Part shown: positions 1 through 4,443 of the stretch, in pieces
How positions within the stretch are numbered: position 1 is the first letter of the stretch
Layout: each line of letters opens with the position of its first letter
From: Actinomycetes bacterium
GTDB lineage: Bacteria > Actinomycetota > Acidimicrobiia > Acidimicrobiales > RAAP-2
Direction: 5' to 3'
NCBI GenBank assembly: GCA_021826655.1
Contig: JAKAZC010000201.1
Coordinates: 1-5,476, forward strand
Length of the DNA: 5,476 nucleotides
Program-made: the position numbers and the translations under genes
The notes under the pieces: model-generated
The model's database searches: none
The model's input: only the letters and a program-made list of their open reading frames with translations
What the model was told of the DNA's origin: nothing

Positions 1-1160
1 CCTACACGCCGCTCTTCGGCTCTGTGCCTGGCTAGCATGGCGCCCGCATCACCGTCGGCATCCGCCGGGTCCCCGTCCGCCGTGTCTTCGCCGGCCGTGT
101 CTTCGCCGGCCGTGTCTTCGCCGGCCGTGTCTTCGCCGGCCGTGTCTTCGCCGGCCGTGTCCGCGTCGGCCGTGGCCGCGTCGGCCGCCAGGGGCGCGTC
201 GGCCGCCAGGGGCGCGTCGGCCGCCAGGGGCGCGTCGGCGTCGTGGTCCGTGCCGGCGTCCCCGGCCGCGCGGGCGTCCCTCGTCGGGGAGCGGACTGCT
301 CCGAGGGCTCCGTTCGGTACCGGGGGCGGCTCCTCGTCGACGTCCCAGTCGGGGGTGTCGATCCACCCGCCGCCTTCCAGCGGGAACTCGTGGCCGACCT
401 TCGTCGCCATCGCCGTCGCCCGCCCGATTCCGAGGGGAGGGGCGAAGTAGTAGCCCTGCGCGGCATCCGACTCGAACTCCCGCACGAGCCTCGCGTGCAG
501 CTCGGTCTCGACCCCCTCCGCCACCGTCGACATGCCCGACGAGTGGGCGAGGTGCACCACGGTCTCGACCACCATCCGGTTGATGCCCTCGTGGGCCTCC
601 AACCCGTTGACGAAGGACGCGTCGATCTTTATCGTGTTCACGGCCATCCGGCGGAGCAGGTCGAACGAGTTCCAGCTGGTCCCGACGTCGTCCACCGCCA
701 GCTGCACCCCCATGGCGGCGATCGCCCCGAGGTCGCGCACGGCGTACTCGTCCGACATGGCGTGCTCGGTCACCTCCACCGTCAGGCGGTCGGCCGTCAG
801 GCCCGAGGCATCCAACGCCGCGGCGACGGCCCGGGAGGCGACGCCCCTCCGGAGCTGCACGATGGAGAGGTTGACCGCCAGCTGCACGCTCGGCGGCCAC
901 GCCGTCGCGTCCCTGCAGCCCTGCTGCAGGACCCACTCACCGAGCGCCACGATGTCGCCGTTCGCCTCCGCCCACGGGATGAGGAGGCCGGGCAGGATCA
1001 GGCCCTGGGTCGGATGCCGCCACCGCAAGAGCGCCTCGAAGCCGAGCAGCATCCCCGAACCGAGATCGACGACGGGCTGGTACTGCAGCATGGGCTCGCC
1101 GCTCAGGACGAGTGGCCTGCCTTCGGCTGTCCACTGATCTCTGCCGTTCTGCGATCCCAC
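1..1160 (-). CDS. Stand-alone EAL-domain cyclic-di-GMP phosphodiesterase, C-terminus cut by window edge
   Basis: EAL proteins hydrolyse the second messenger c-di-GMP to linear pGpG in the cytoplasm. About 386 residues are visible, with no stop before the left edge. The EAL domain spans about residues 24-255: QYQPVVDL (26-33), FEALLRW (41-47, the EAL signature with E42), AVNLS (95-99, N97), VEVTE (128-132), VDDVG (156-160, D157/D158), IKID (177-180, K178), AEGVET (214-219, E215) and AQGYYF (234-239, Q235). All metal- and catalysis-related positions known for active EAL enzymes are therefore present, and activity is likely. The loop after the Asp pair reads DDVGTSWNS instead of the usual DDFGTGYSS. 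No GGDEF, PAS, GAF or membrane segment precedes it; only about 23 residues lie before the domain. The GTG start is well fixed: AAGGAG lies 5 nt upstream and an in-frame TGA (1185-1187) leaves no earlier start codon. After residue 262 the protein becomes an acidic, Ala-rich, probably disordered tail built from tandem repeats (residues 308-360). It is divergent from the hopanoid genes. Confidence 0.93.
   Translation of the reverse strand, partial: MGSQNGRDQWTAEGRPLVLSGEPMLQYQPVVDLGSGMLLGFEALLRWRHPTQGLILPGLLIPWAEANGDIVALGEWVLQQGCRDATAWPPSVQLAVNLSIVQLRRGVASRAVAAALDASGLTADRLTVEVTEHAMSDEYAVRDLGAIAAMGVQLAVDDVGTSWNSFDLLRRMAVNTIKIDASFVNGLEAHEGINRMVVETVVHLAHSSGMSTVAEGVETELHARLVREFESDAAQGYYFAPPLGIGRATAMATKVGHEFPLEGGGWIDTPDWDVDEEPPPVPNGALGAVRSPTRDARAAGDAGTDHDADAPLAADAPLAADAPLAADAATADADTAGEDTAGEDTAGEDTAGEDTAGEDTADGDPADADGDAGAMLARHRAEERRV
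81..155 (-). repeat. Five perfect 15-bp tandem repeats in the phosphodiesterase tail
   Basis: The plus-strand unit CGTGTCTTCGCCGGC occurs five times without a mismatch, starting at 81, 96, 111, 126 and 141. On the coding minus strand each unit reads Ala-Gly-Glu-Asp-Thr (residues 336-360). Two diverged 15-bp units follow at 156-170 and 171-185, encoding ADADT and ADAAT. The unit is a multiple of three, so gain or loss of copies keeps the frame. Perfect identity at the DNA level points to recent slippage expansion. Confidence 0.95.
186..239 (-). repeat. Three perfect 18-bp tandem repeats in the phosphodiesterase tail
   Basis: The plus-strand unit CGCCAGGGGCGCGTCGGC is repeated exactly three times (186-203, 204-221, 222-239). 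It encodes Ala-Asp-Ala-Pro-Leu-Ala on the minus strand (residues 308-325). It adjoins the two degenerate 15-bp units, so the two repeat families may share an origin through the common CGTCGGC ending. Confidence 0.95.
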
Positions 1161-1165
1161 GGGAT

Positions 1166-1171
1166 CTCCTT
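1166..1171 (-). promoter_or_regulatory. Ribosome binding site of the EAL gene
   Basis: The minus strand reads AAGGAG five nucleotides before the GTG at 1160. It is a near-perfect Shine-Dalgarno sequence. Together with the in-frame TGA at 1185-1187 it decides the GTG start. Confidence 0.85.
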
Positions 1172-1245
1172 GGTCCGCCCGCCGTCAGTACCCCCCGCAC
1201 CGGGTGCTGTCCCGCATCCATCATGCCCGACGAGGCCCCGAAACC

Positions 1246-1276
1246 CGCGAATATCCAGGTGGCCGCCCTCGTTTCC
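1246..1276 (-). promoter_or_regulatory. Weak promoter candidate for the EAL gene
   Basis: On the minus strand GGAAAC (1276-1271) is followed after 15 nt by GATATT (1255-1250). This is one of the few AT-rich spots in the gap and lies about 90 nt before the GTG start. GGAAAC resembles the -35 box of some ECF sigma factors, while GATATT resembles a housekeeping -10 box, so the pair does not match one consensus well. The GATATTCGCG 10-mer also occurs upstream of hpnC. Confidence 0.22.
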
Positions 1277-1333
1277 GTGCGGGCGACGGGTCGGCGCCGG
1301 CGAGCGGCCCGCCCCGGGCGGACCGCCGCGGCA

Positions 1334-1354
1334 GGGTCCGTGCAGGGCGGACCC
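1334..1354. repeat. GC-rich inverted repeat in the divergent intergenic region
   Basis: GGGTCCG (1334-1340) and CGGACCC (1348-1354) form a perfect 7-bp stem with a 7-nt loop. It lies between the divergent starts of the EAL gene and the aminotransferase gene. No T-run follows on either strand, so it is not a standard terminator. It could be an operator-like dyad for a regulator of either gene. An alternative longer-range pairing, 1328-1335 with 1362-1369 (8 bp), would compete with it. In such GC-rich DNA both could be chance. Confidence 0.4.
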
Positions 1355-1394
1355 CGGGGGGCCTGCCGCTCACCGGCCGATCGGTCCCGCCAAC

Positions 1395-1400
1395 TACCCT
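1395..1400 (+). promoter_or_regulatory. Possible -10 box for the hpnO-hpnA operon
   Basis: TACCCT fits the loose TANNNT -10 pattern of actinobacterial housekeeping sigma factors and lies 29 nt before the ATG at 1430. No convincing -35 hexamer is visible 16-18 nt upstream, so the call is weak. Confidence 0.2.
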
Positions 1401-1405
1401 GATCC

Positions 1406-1417
1406 GGTCGAGCGACC
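1406..1417. repeat. Small palindrome just before the hpnO ribosome binding site
   Basis: GGTCG (1406-1410) and CGACC (1413-1417) are perfect inverted arms separated by AG. The element ends two bases before the GGAGG ribosome binding site. It could act as an operator or as a small leader hairpin affecting translation, but the 5-bp arms are short. Confidence 0.3.
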
Positions 1418-1419
1418 AC

Positions 1420-1424
1420 GGAGG
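1420..1424 (+). promoter_or_regulatory. Ribosome binding site of the aminotransferase gene
   Basis: GGAGG lies 5 nt before the ATG at 1430 and supports that start codon. Confidence 0.8.
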
Positions 1425-1429
1425 CCGAG

Positions 1430-2968
1430 ATGCCATTCGACGTGTCCAAGGCCCTGCAGGAGCGGCGCGGGGAGAACTTCCGCCTGCACACGCAGCTCAT
1501 GAACCCCCAGCTGGTCCGCGTGCTGAAGACCATCGGCTTCGACCGGTACTACGTGCGCGGTGAGGGCTGCTACCTGTACGACGACCGGGGCGAGCGGTAC
1601 CTCGACCTCCTGGCCGGGTTCGGGGTGTACGCCCTCGGGAGGAGCCATCCGGGCGTGAAGGCGGCTCTGCACCAGGCGATCGACCTCGACCTCCCGAACA
1701 TGGTCCAGATGGACTGCGCCCTGCTGCCCGGGCTCCTCGCCGAGCAGCTCGTCCGGCGATCCCACCCCGGCATCGAGCGGGTCTACTTCTGCAATTCCGG
1801 GGCGGAGGCCGTCGAGACCGCCATGAAGTTCGCCCGCCACGCCACCGGCCGGACCCGGATCCTTTACTGCGACCACGCGTTCCACGGGCTGACCACGGGT
1901 GCCCTCGCCCTCAACGGGGGGAAGGAGTTCCGGGACCGCTTCGGCCCGCTCCTGCCCGGGTGCACGCAGATCCCGTTCGGCGACCTCGACGCCCTGCGCC
2001 GCGAGCTCCGGCGGGGCGACGTGGCGGCCCTCGTCATCGAGCCGATACAGGGGAAGGGCGTGAACGAGGCGCCCGACGACTTCTGGCTCGCGGCCCAGGA
2101 GGCGTGCCGCAGCTACAAGGCCCTGCTCGTCACCGACGAGGTGCAGACCGGGCTCGGTCGCACCGGCCGGTTCTTCGCACACGAGCACTGGCAGCTGCAG
2201 CCCGACATCGTGACCGTGTCGAAGGCGCTGTCCGGCGGCTACGTGCCCGTGGGGGCCGTGCTCTGCTCCGACCGGGTCTTCAGCAGCGTGTACAGCACGA
2301 TCGACAAGGCGCTCGTCCACTCCACCACCTTCGGAAGGAACCAGCTGGCGATGGTCGCCGGGCTGGCGACCCTGCAGGCGTTCGACGAGGAGGGGATCGT
2401 CGAGCGCGCCGACGCGACGGGTGAGATCCTGCGGCGGGGCCTCGTCGAGATGGCAGGACGCTACGAGATGCTCCACCAGGTGCGGGGCAAGGGGCTCATG
2501 ATCGGGCTGGTGTTCGGCCAGCCCACCTCGCGGGCGCTGCGCCGGAGATGGAACATGGTCGAGCGGATGCGGCCGGCGCTCTTCTCGCAGGCGATCGTGG
2601 TCCCGCTCTTCCACCGCCATCGGATCCTGACCCAGGTGGCCGCCGACGGCGTCAACGTGGTCAAGCTCCTCCCACCGCTGGTGGCGGGCCCCGACGAGAT
2701 CGACTACTTCCTGAGCTCGCTCGACGACGTCCTCCGGGACGCCCACGAGGGCCCCGGCCTCCTGTTCGAATTCGGTCGGACGGTGGCGAGGAGCTCGCTG
2801 CGCCGGGGACGGACTTCGCCGAAAGGGCGGGGGGCGGCCGCCGCTCCGGTGCCGGACCCGACGGATTCCGCGGACCCGACGGCTTCCGCGGACCCGGCCC
2901 GGGTCCCGGAGCGGCCGTCCATGTCGGCCGCTCCGGCCTCCGCCTCCGGCCTGGTGAGCGGGCGATGA
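1430..2968 (+). CDS. hpnO: Class III PLP aminotransferase, hopanoid-associated HpnO type
   Basis: This is a 512-residue cytoplasmic, fold-type I PLP enzyme. Visible class III motifs are CNSGAEAVE (121-129, PLP phosphate region), FHG (aromatic ring stacking), TDEVQTGLGRTG (D236, pyridine nitrogen contact), VSKALSGGY (K265, the Schiff-base lysine) and HSTTFGRN (297-304, phosphate contact from the partner subunit). The N-terminal stretch VLKTIGFDRYYVRGEG and the C-terminal VRGKGLMIGLVFG and LTQVAADG resemble the aminotransferases found in hopanoid clusters. In Rhodopseudomonas, HpnO is needed for aminobacteriohopanetriol, probably by aminating a ribosylhopane-derived aldehyde. The catalytic core ends near residue 445. 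The last 65 or so residues are a Pro/Ala/Ser/Asp-rich, probably disordered extension not expected for the family. GGAGG precedes the ATG, and the stop overlaps the hpnA start (ATGA), so the two genes are probably translationally coupled. General acetylornithine- or GABA-type transaminase activity cannot be excluded from sequence; the neighbouring hpnA favours HpnO. Confidence 0.78.
   Translation: MPFDVSKALQERRGENFRLHTQLMNPQLVRVLKTIGFDRYYVRGEGCYLYDDRGERYLDLLAGFGVYALGRSHPGVKAALHQAIDLDLPNMVQMDCALLPGLLAEQLVRRSHPGIERVYFCNSGAEAVETAMKFARHATGRTRILYCDHAFHGLTTGALALNGGKEFRDRFGPLLPGCTQIPFGDLDALRRELRRGDVAALVIEPIQGKGVNEAPDDFWLAAQEACRSYKALLVTDEVQTGLGRTGRFFAHEHWQLQPDIVTVSKALSGGYVPVGAVLCSDRVFSSVYSTIDKALVHSTTFGRNQLAMVAGLATLQAFDEEGIVERADATGEILRRGLVEMAGRYEMLHQVRGKGLMIGLVFGQPTSRALRRRWNMVERMRPALFSQAIVVPLFHRHRILTQVAADGVNVVKLLPPLVAGPDEIDYFLSSLDDVLRDAHEGPGLLFEFGRTVARSSLRRGRTSPKGRGAAAAPVPDPTDSADPTASADPARVPERPSMSAAPASASGLVSGR
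2855..2896 (+). repeat. 18-bp tandem duplication in the HpnO tail
   Basis: Two 18-bp units (2855-2872 and 2873-2890) differ at one base, and a partial third unit (GACCCG) follows at 2891-2896. They encode DPTDSA and DPTASA (residues 476-487). The duplication lies in the low-complexity C-terminal extension and keeps the reading frame. Confidence 0.85.
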
Positions 2969-4047
2969 CCCCTCCCCAGCAGACGGGACCGGCCCGGTCG
3001 TGCCTCGTCCTCCAACCCGGGGACCGGGTCGTCGTGACGGGCGCGTCCGGCTTCATCGGCTCGGCGATCTCCCGCGCGCTCCTGAAACGGGGCCTCGACG
3101 TGGTAGCCACGTTCGAGCGTGATGCGGGAGGGGCCAACCTGCGCGACCTCGACCTTCGCCGGGTCACCCTTGACGTGCGGGACAGGGAGCGGACCTTCGA
3201 GGTCATGCAGGGCGCCCGGGCCGTCTTCCACGTGGCCGCCGTCTATCGGTTCTGGGCGCCCGACCCGGAGGTGTTCCACGAGGTGAACGTGACGGGGAGC
3301 CGCAACGTCGTGGAGGCGGCGGTCGCCGCGGGCGTCGAACGCATCGTCTACACCAGCACCGTCGGCACGATCGGGCTGAAGGGCTCGTCGGCCGGGCGGC
3401 CCGCCGACGAGCGGGCCTTCGCCCGCGTGGACCGCCTGTACGGCCCCTACAAGCAGAGCAAGTACGTCGCCGAGCACGAGGTGCTGCGCGCCTGTGCCGA
3501 GGGGGCGCCCGTGACCATCGTGATGCCCACGTTCCCCCTCGGCCCGCGCGACAGCCGGCCCACCCCGACCGGCAAGCTGGTCCTCGACTTCCTGAACGGG
3601 CGGATGCCCGGGTTCGTCGACACCGCCATGAACGTCGCCCACGTCGACGACCTCGCCGAGTGCCACCTGCTTGCGCTCGAGCGGGGGCGGGTCGGCCGCA
3701 GCTACATCGCCGGCGGGGACAACATCACGATGCGTGAGCTCCTGGCCCACCTGGCGCGGAGCACGGGGCTCCCGGCCCCCACCCGGCGCTTCCCGCGGGT
3801 GCTCGGCCTGGGCGCCGGCCTCGTGTCGGACCTCGTGGAGGGCCGGCTCCTCGGGCGCCCCCCGTCGGTGCCCTGGGAGGCCGCCCGGACCTCCACCACG
3901 CCCATGGTCTTCGACGACTCGCGGGCCCGTGTCGAGCTCGGGTACACGAGCCGTCCGGCCACCGAGGCGATCGAGAGCAGCGCCCGCTGGTACGTCGAGA
4001 ACGGCTACGTTCGACCCGGCCGGTACGCTCGGATCCGCATGGCATAG
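2965..4047 (+). CDS. hpnA: Hopanoid-associated NAD(P)-dependent epimerase/reductase HpnA
   Basis: A 360-residue extended short-chain dehydrogenase/reductase of the NAD-dependent epimerase / dihydroflavonol reductase type. The Rossmann glycine motif is VTGASGFIGSAI (residues 24-35; G26, G29, G32). DVRD (70-73) and VFHVAAVYRFW (87-97) follow. The catalytic set is S131 in YTSTVG with Y162 and K166 in YKQSK. FVDTAMNVAHVDDLAECHLLALE and the C-terminal ARWYVENGY are typical of the HpnA family, which is consistently found in hopanoid clusters. Its exact reaction is, to my knowledge, not settled; a role in modifying the C5 sugar-derived side chain is the usual proposal. At 360 residues it is slightly longer than the usual 330 or so, because about 18 residues precede the first strand. 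The ATG at 2965 overlaps the hpnO stop by 4 bp, with only a weak GGTGAG upstream, so coupling is likely. The next gene on this strand starts 396 bp downstream, so hpnO and hpnA probably form their own short operon. Confidence 0.9.
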   Translation: MTPPQQTGPARSCLVLQPGDRVVVTGASGFIGSAISRALLKRGLDVVATFERDAGGANLRDLDLRRVTLDVRDRERTFEVMQGARAVFHVAAVYRFWAPDPEVFHEVNVTGSRNVVEAAVAAGVERIVYTSTVGTIGLKGSSAGRPADERAFARVDRLYGPYKQSKYVAEHEVLRACAEGAPVTIVMPTFPLGPRDSRPTPTGKLVLDFLNGRMPGFVDTAMNVAHVDDLAECHLLALERGRVGRSYIAGGDNITMRELLAHLARSTGLPAPTRRFPRVLGLGAGLVSDLVEGRLLGRPPSVPWEAARTSTTPMVFDDSRARVELGYTSRPATEAIESSARWYVENGYVRPGRYARIRMA

Positions 4048-4065
4048 CCGCCCCTGCGCCGCCGG

Positions 4066-4082
4066 CCCGGAGGAGGTCCGGG
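4066..4082 (+). terminator. Possible terminator hairpin after hpnA
   Basis: CCCGGA (4066-4071) and TCCGGG (4077-4082) form a 6-bp stem with a GGAGG loop, 19 bases after the hpnA stop. GCCG (4061-4064) and CGGC (4087-4090) could extend it across an internal loop. There is no T-run, so if it terminates it is the U-less hairpin kind often proposed in high-GC actinobacteria. Confidence 0.35.
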
Positions 4083-4114
4083 ACGTCGGCCGGGACCGTC
4101 CGTCGTCGCCCGTA

Positions 4115-4152
4115 CGAACGTTTGGGTGGTATGGCACCCCCTCCAAATACCC
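4115..4152 (+). repeat. Bipartite repeat, long copy, with an internal hairpin
   Basis: CGAACGTTTGGG (4115-4126) and AAATACCC (4145-4152) flank an 18-bp insert. The same two blocks occur directly joined at 4257-4276. Within this copy GGGTG (4124-4128) pairs with CACCC (4135-4139) around a 6-nt loop, and TTT with AAA can extend the stem across a bulge. Confidence 0.5.
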
Positions 4153-4233
4153 CAATGACCGGCCCGTGCGTGCGCAAAATGGGGTGGTCCCCGATCCACA
4201 GGCCCCGAAGCACGAGATGGAGGGAGGGACGCC

Positions 4234-4365
4234 GTGGTCCGAGCTCGCAAGCCAAGCGTTCGTTTGGGAAATACCCGGGTCAAGGGCCTGGGCACGACCG
4301 CGCACGTGCGAGGTGCATCCGCCGGTACGACCGGTATTTGCTCGATATTCGCGCCGCGACGATGA
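4234..4365 (+). CDS. Possible small ORF of 43 residues, unknown
   Basis: A GTG start at 4234 is preceded by a very strong Shine-Dalgarno-like AGGGAGGG ending 5 nt upstream. The frame runs 43 codons to a TGA (4363-4365). The product would be small and basic (MVRARKPSVRLGNTRVKGLG at its start), rich in Arg, Gly and Thr, with one Cys near the C-terminus and no membrane segment. I do not recognise it. About 27 of 43 codons end in G/C, far less than in the neighbouring genes, which argues against it or for a foreign or leader-peptide origin. It also contains the short copy of the bipartite repeat and the 10-bp palindrome. A leader peptide for hpnC control is conceivable; a chance ORF is at least as likely. 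Confidence 0.25.
   Translation: MVRARKPSVRLGNTRVKGLGTTAHVRGASAGTTGICSIFAPRR
4257..4276 (+). repeat. Bipartite repeat, short copy
   Basis: CGTTCGTTTGGG (4257-4268) is joined directly to AAATACCC (4269-4276). It matches the blocks of the 4115-4152 copy with two mismatches in 20 bases but lacks the 18-bp insert. The copies lie 142 bp apart in the same orientation. Confidence 0.5.
4301..4310. repeat. 10-bp perfect palindrome upstream of hpnC
   Basis: CGCACGTGCG is its own reverse complement. An outer GCAC (4292-4295) and GTGC (4313-4316) add a slightly off-centre second pair of arms. The form suits a dimeric regulator, but it is also consistent with chance in GC-rich DNA. Confidence 0.35.
4344..4353 (+). 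promoter_or_regulatory. GATATTCGCG motif shared with the EAL upstream region
   Basis: The same 10-mer is found on the minus strand at 1255-1246, upstream of the EAL gene. In both cases it reads toward the gene it precedes, 90 nt before the hpnC ATG and 85 nt before the EAL GTG. It could be a common -10 region or regulator half-site. Confidence 0.3.
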
Positions 4366-4384
4366 GCTCTTGACGCGCATCGTC
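4358..4384. promoter_or_regulatory. Inverted repeat straddling the hpnC -35 candidate
   Basis: GACGATG (4358-4364) and CATCGTC (4378-4384) are perfect 7-bp arms with a 13-bp spacer and a centre-to-centre distance of 20 bp, about two helical turns. The TTGACG hexamer lies inside the spacer. This is the arrangement expected of an operator for a dimeric repressor or activator. Confidence 0.4.
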
Positions 4385-4396
4385 ATGGGTACAAAT
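4370..4396 (+). promoter_or_regulatory. Candidate promoter for hpnC
   Basis: TTGACG (4370-4375) is a good -35 match, and the AT-rich stretch TACAAATAT (4390-4398) supplies -10 candidates. TACAAA gives a 14-nt spacer, which is short; AAATAT gives a 17-nt spacer but a poorer hexamer. Transcription would begin near 4402, leaving a leader of about 40 nt that includes the ribosome binding site. Confidence 0.45.
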
Positions 4397-4431
4397 ATCA
4401 CCCCTGAACGTCCTGCATCGGCTCGGAGCGC

Positions 4432-4437
4432 GAGGAG
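4432..4437 (+). promoter_or_regulatory. Ribosome binding site of hpnC
   Basis: GAGGAG lies 6 nt before the ATG at 4444. No such sequence precedes the later in-frame GTG codons at residues 15, 41 and 89, so this site supports the long form of HpnC. Confidence 0.7.
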
Positions 4438-4443
4438 TCGCCG

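Larger units (their letters stand above)
4048..4443. other. 396-bp intergenic region between hpnA and hpnC, lower GC, structured
   Basis: From about 4110 to 4420 the DNA is clearly less GC-rich than the genes; for example, 22 of 40 bases are G/C in 4121-4160. No reading frame here has the strong third-position G/C bias of the flanking genes. The region holds a possible hpnA terminator (4066-4082), a bipartite repeat (4115-4152 and 4257-4276), a small GGGG-TGGT-CCCC hairpin near 4175-4195, a possible 43-codon ORF, a 10-bp palindrome, and a promoter candidate with an inverted repeat. I recognise no tRNA or named riboswitch. The likely role is control of hpnC and downstream genes. Confidence 0.7.

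Noticed and set aside
81..239. CRISPR-like array
   Set aside because: The units are contiguous, 15 or 18 bp long, with no spacers, and lie in frame inside a coding region.
37..450. Plus-strand Ala/Ser/Pro-repeat protein at the left end
   Set aside because: This is the shadow of the repeat tail; the minus-strand frame is continuous with the EAL domain.
243..1502. 419-codon plus-strand frame across the EAL gene and the divergent gap
   Set aside because: The opposite strand carries the full set of EAL motifs with a ribosome binding site; this frame is Arg/Pro/His-rich and crosses both divergent starts.
1394..2746. 450-codon minus-strand frame opposite the aminotransferase
   Set aside because: Antisense shadow of a gene with all class III aminotransferase motifs; its translation is low-complexity and matches nothing I recognise.
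2548..2964. An upstream extension of hpnA into hpnO in the same frame
   Set aside because: The frame stays open upstream only by GC bias. HpnA homology begins just before the Rossmann motif, and the ATGA overlap gives a natural coupled start at 2965.
4122..4373. 83-codon plus-strand frame starting with TTG in the hpnA-hpnC gap
   Set aside because: No ribosome binding site, weak third-position G/C bias, and the start lies inside the repeat hairpin. The GTG frame at 4234 has better, though still weak, support.
4110..4440. tRNA, c-di-GMP riboswitch or other named structured RNA upstream of hpnC
   Set aside because: I found no tRNA arm set, no T-loop consensus and no motif of a riboswitch class I know. 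A covariance-model search would be decisive.
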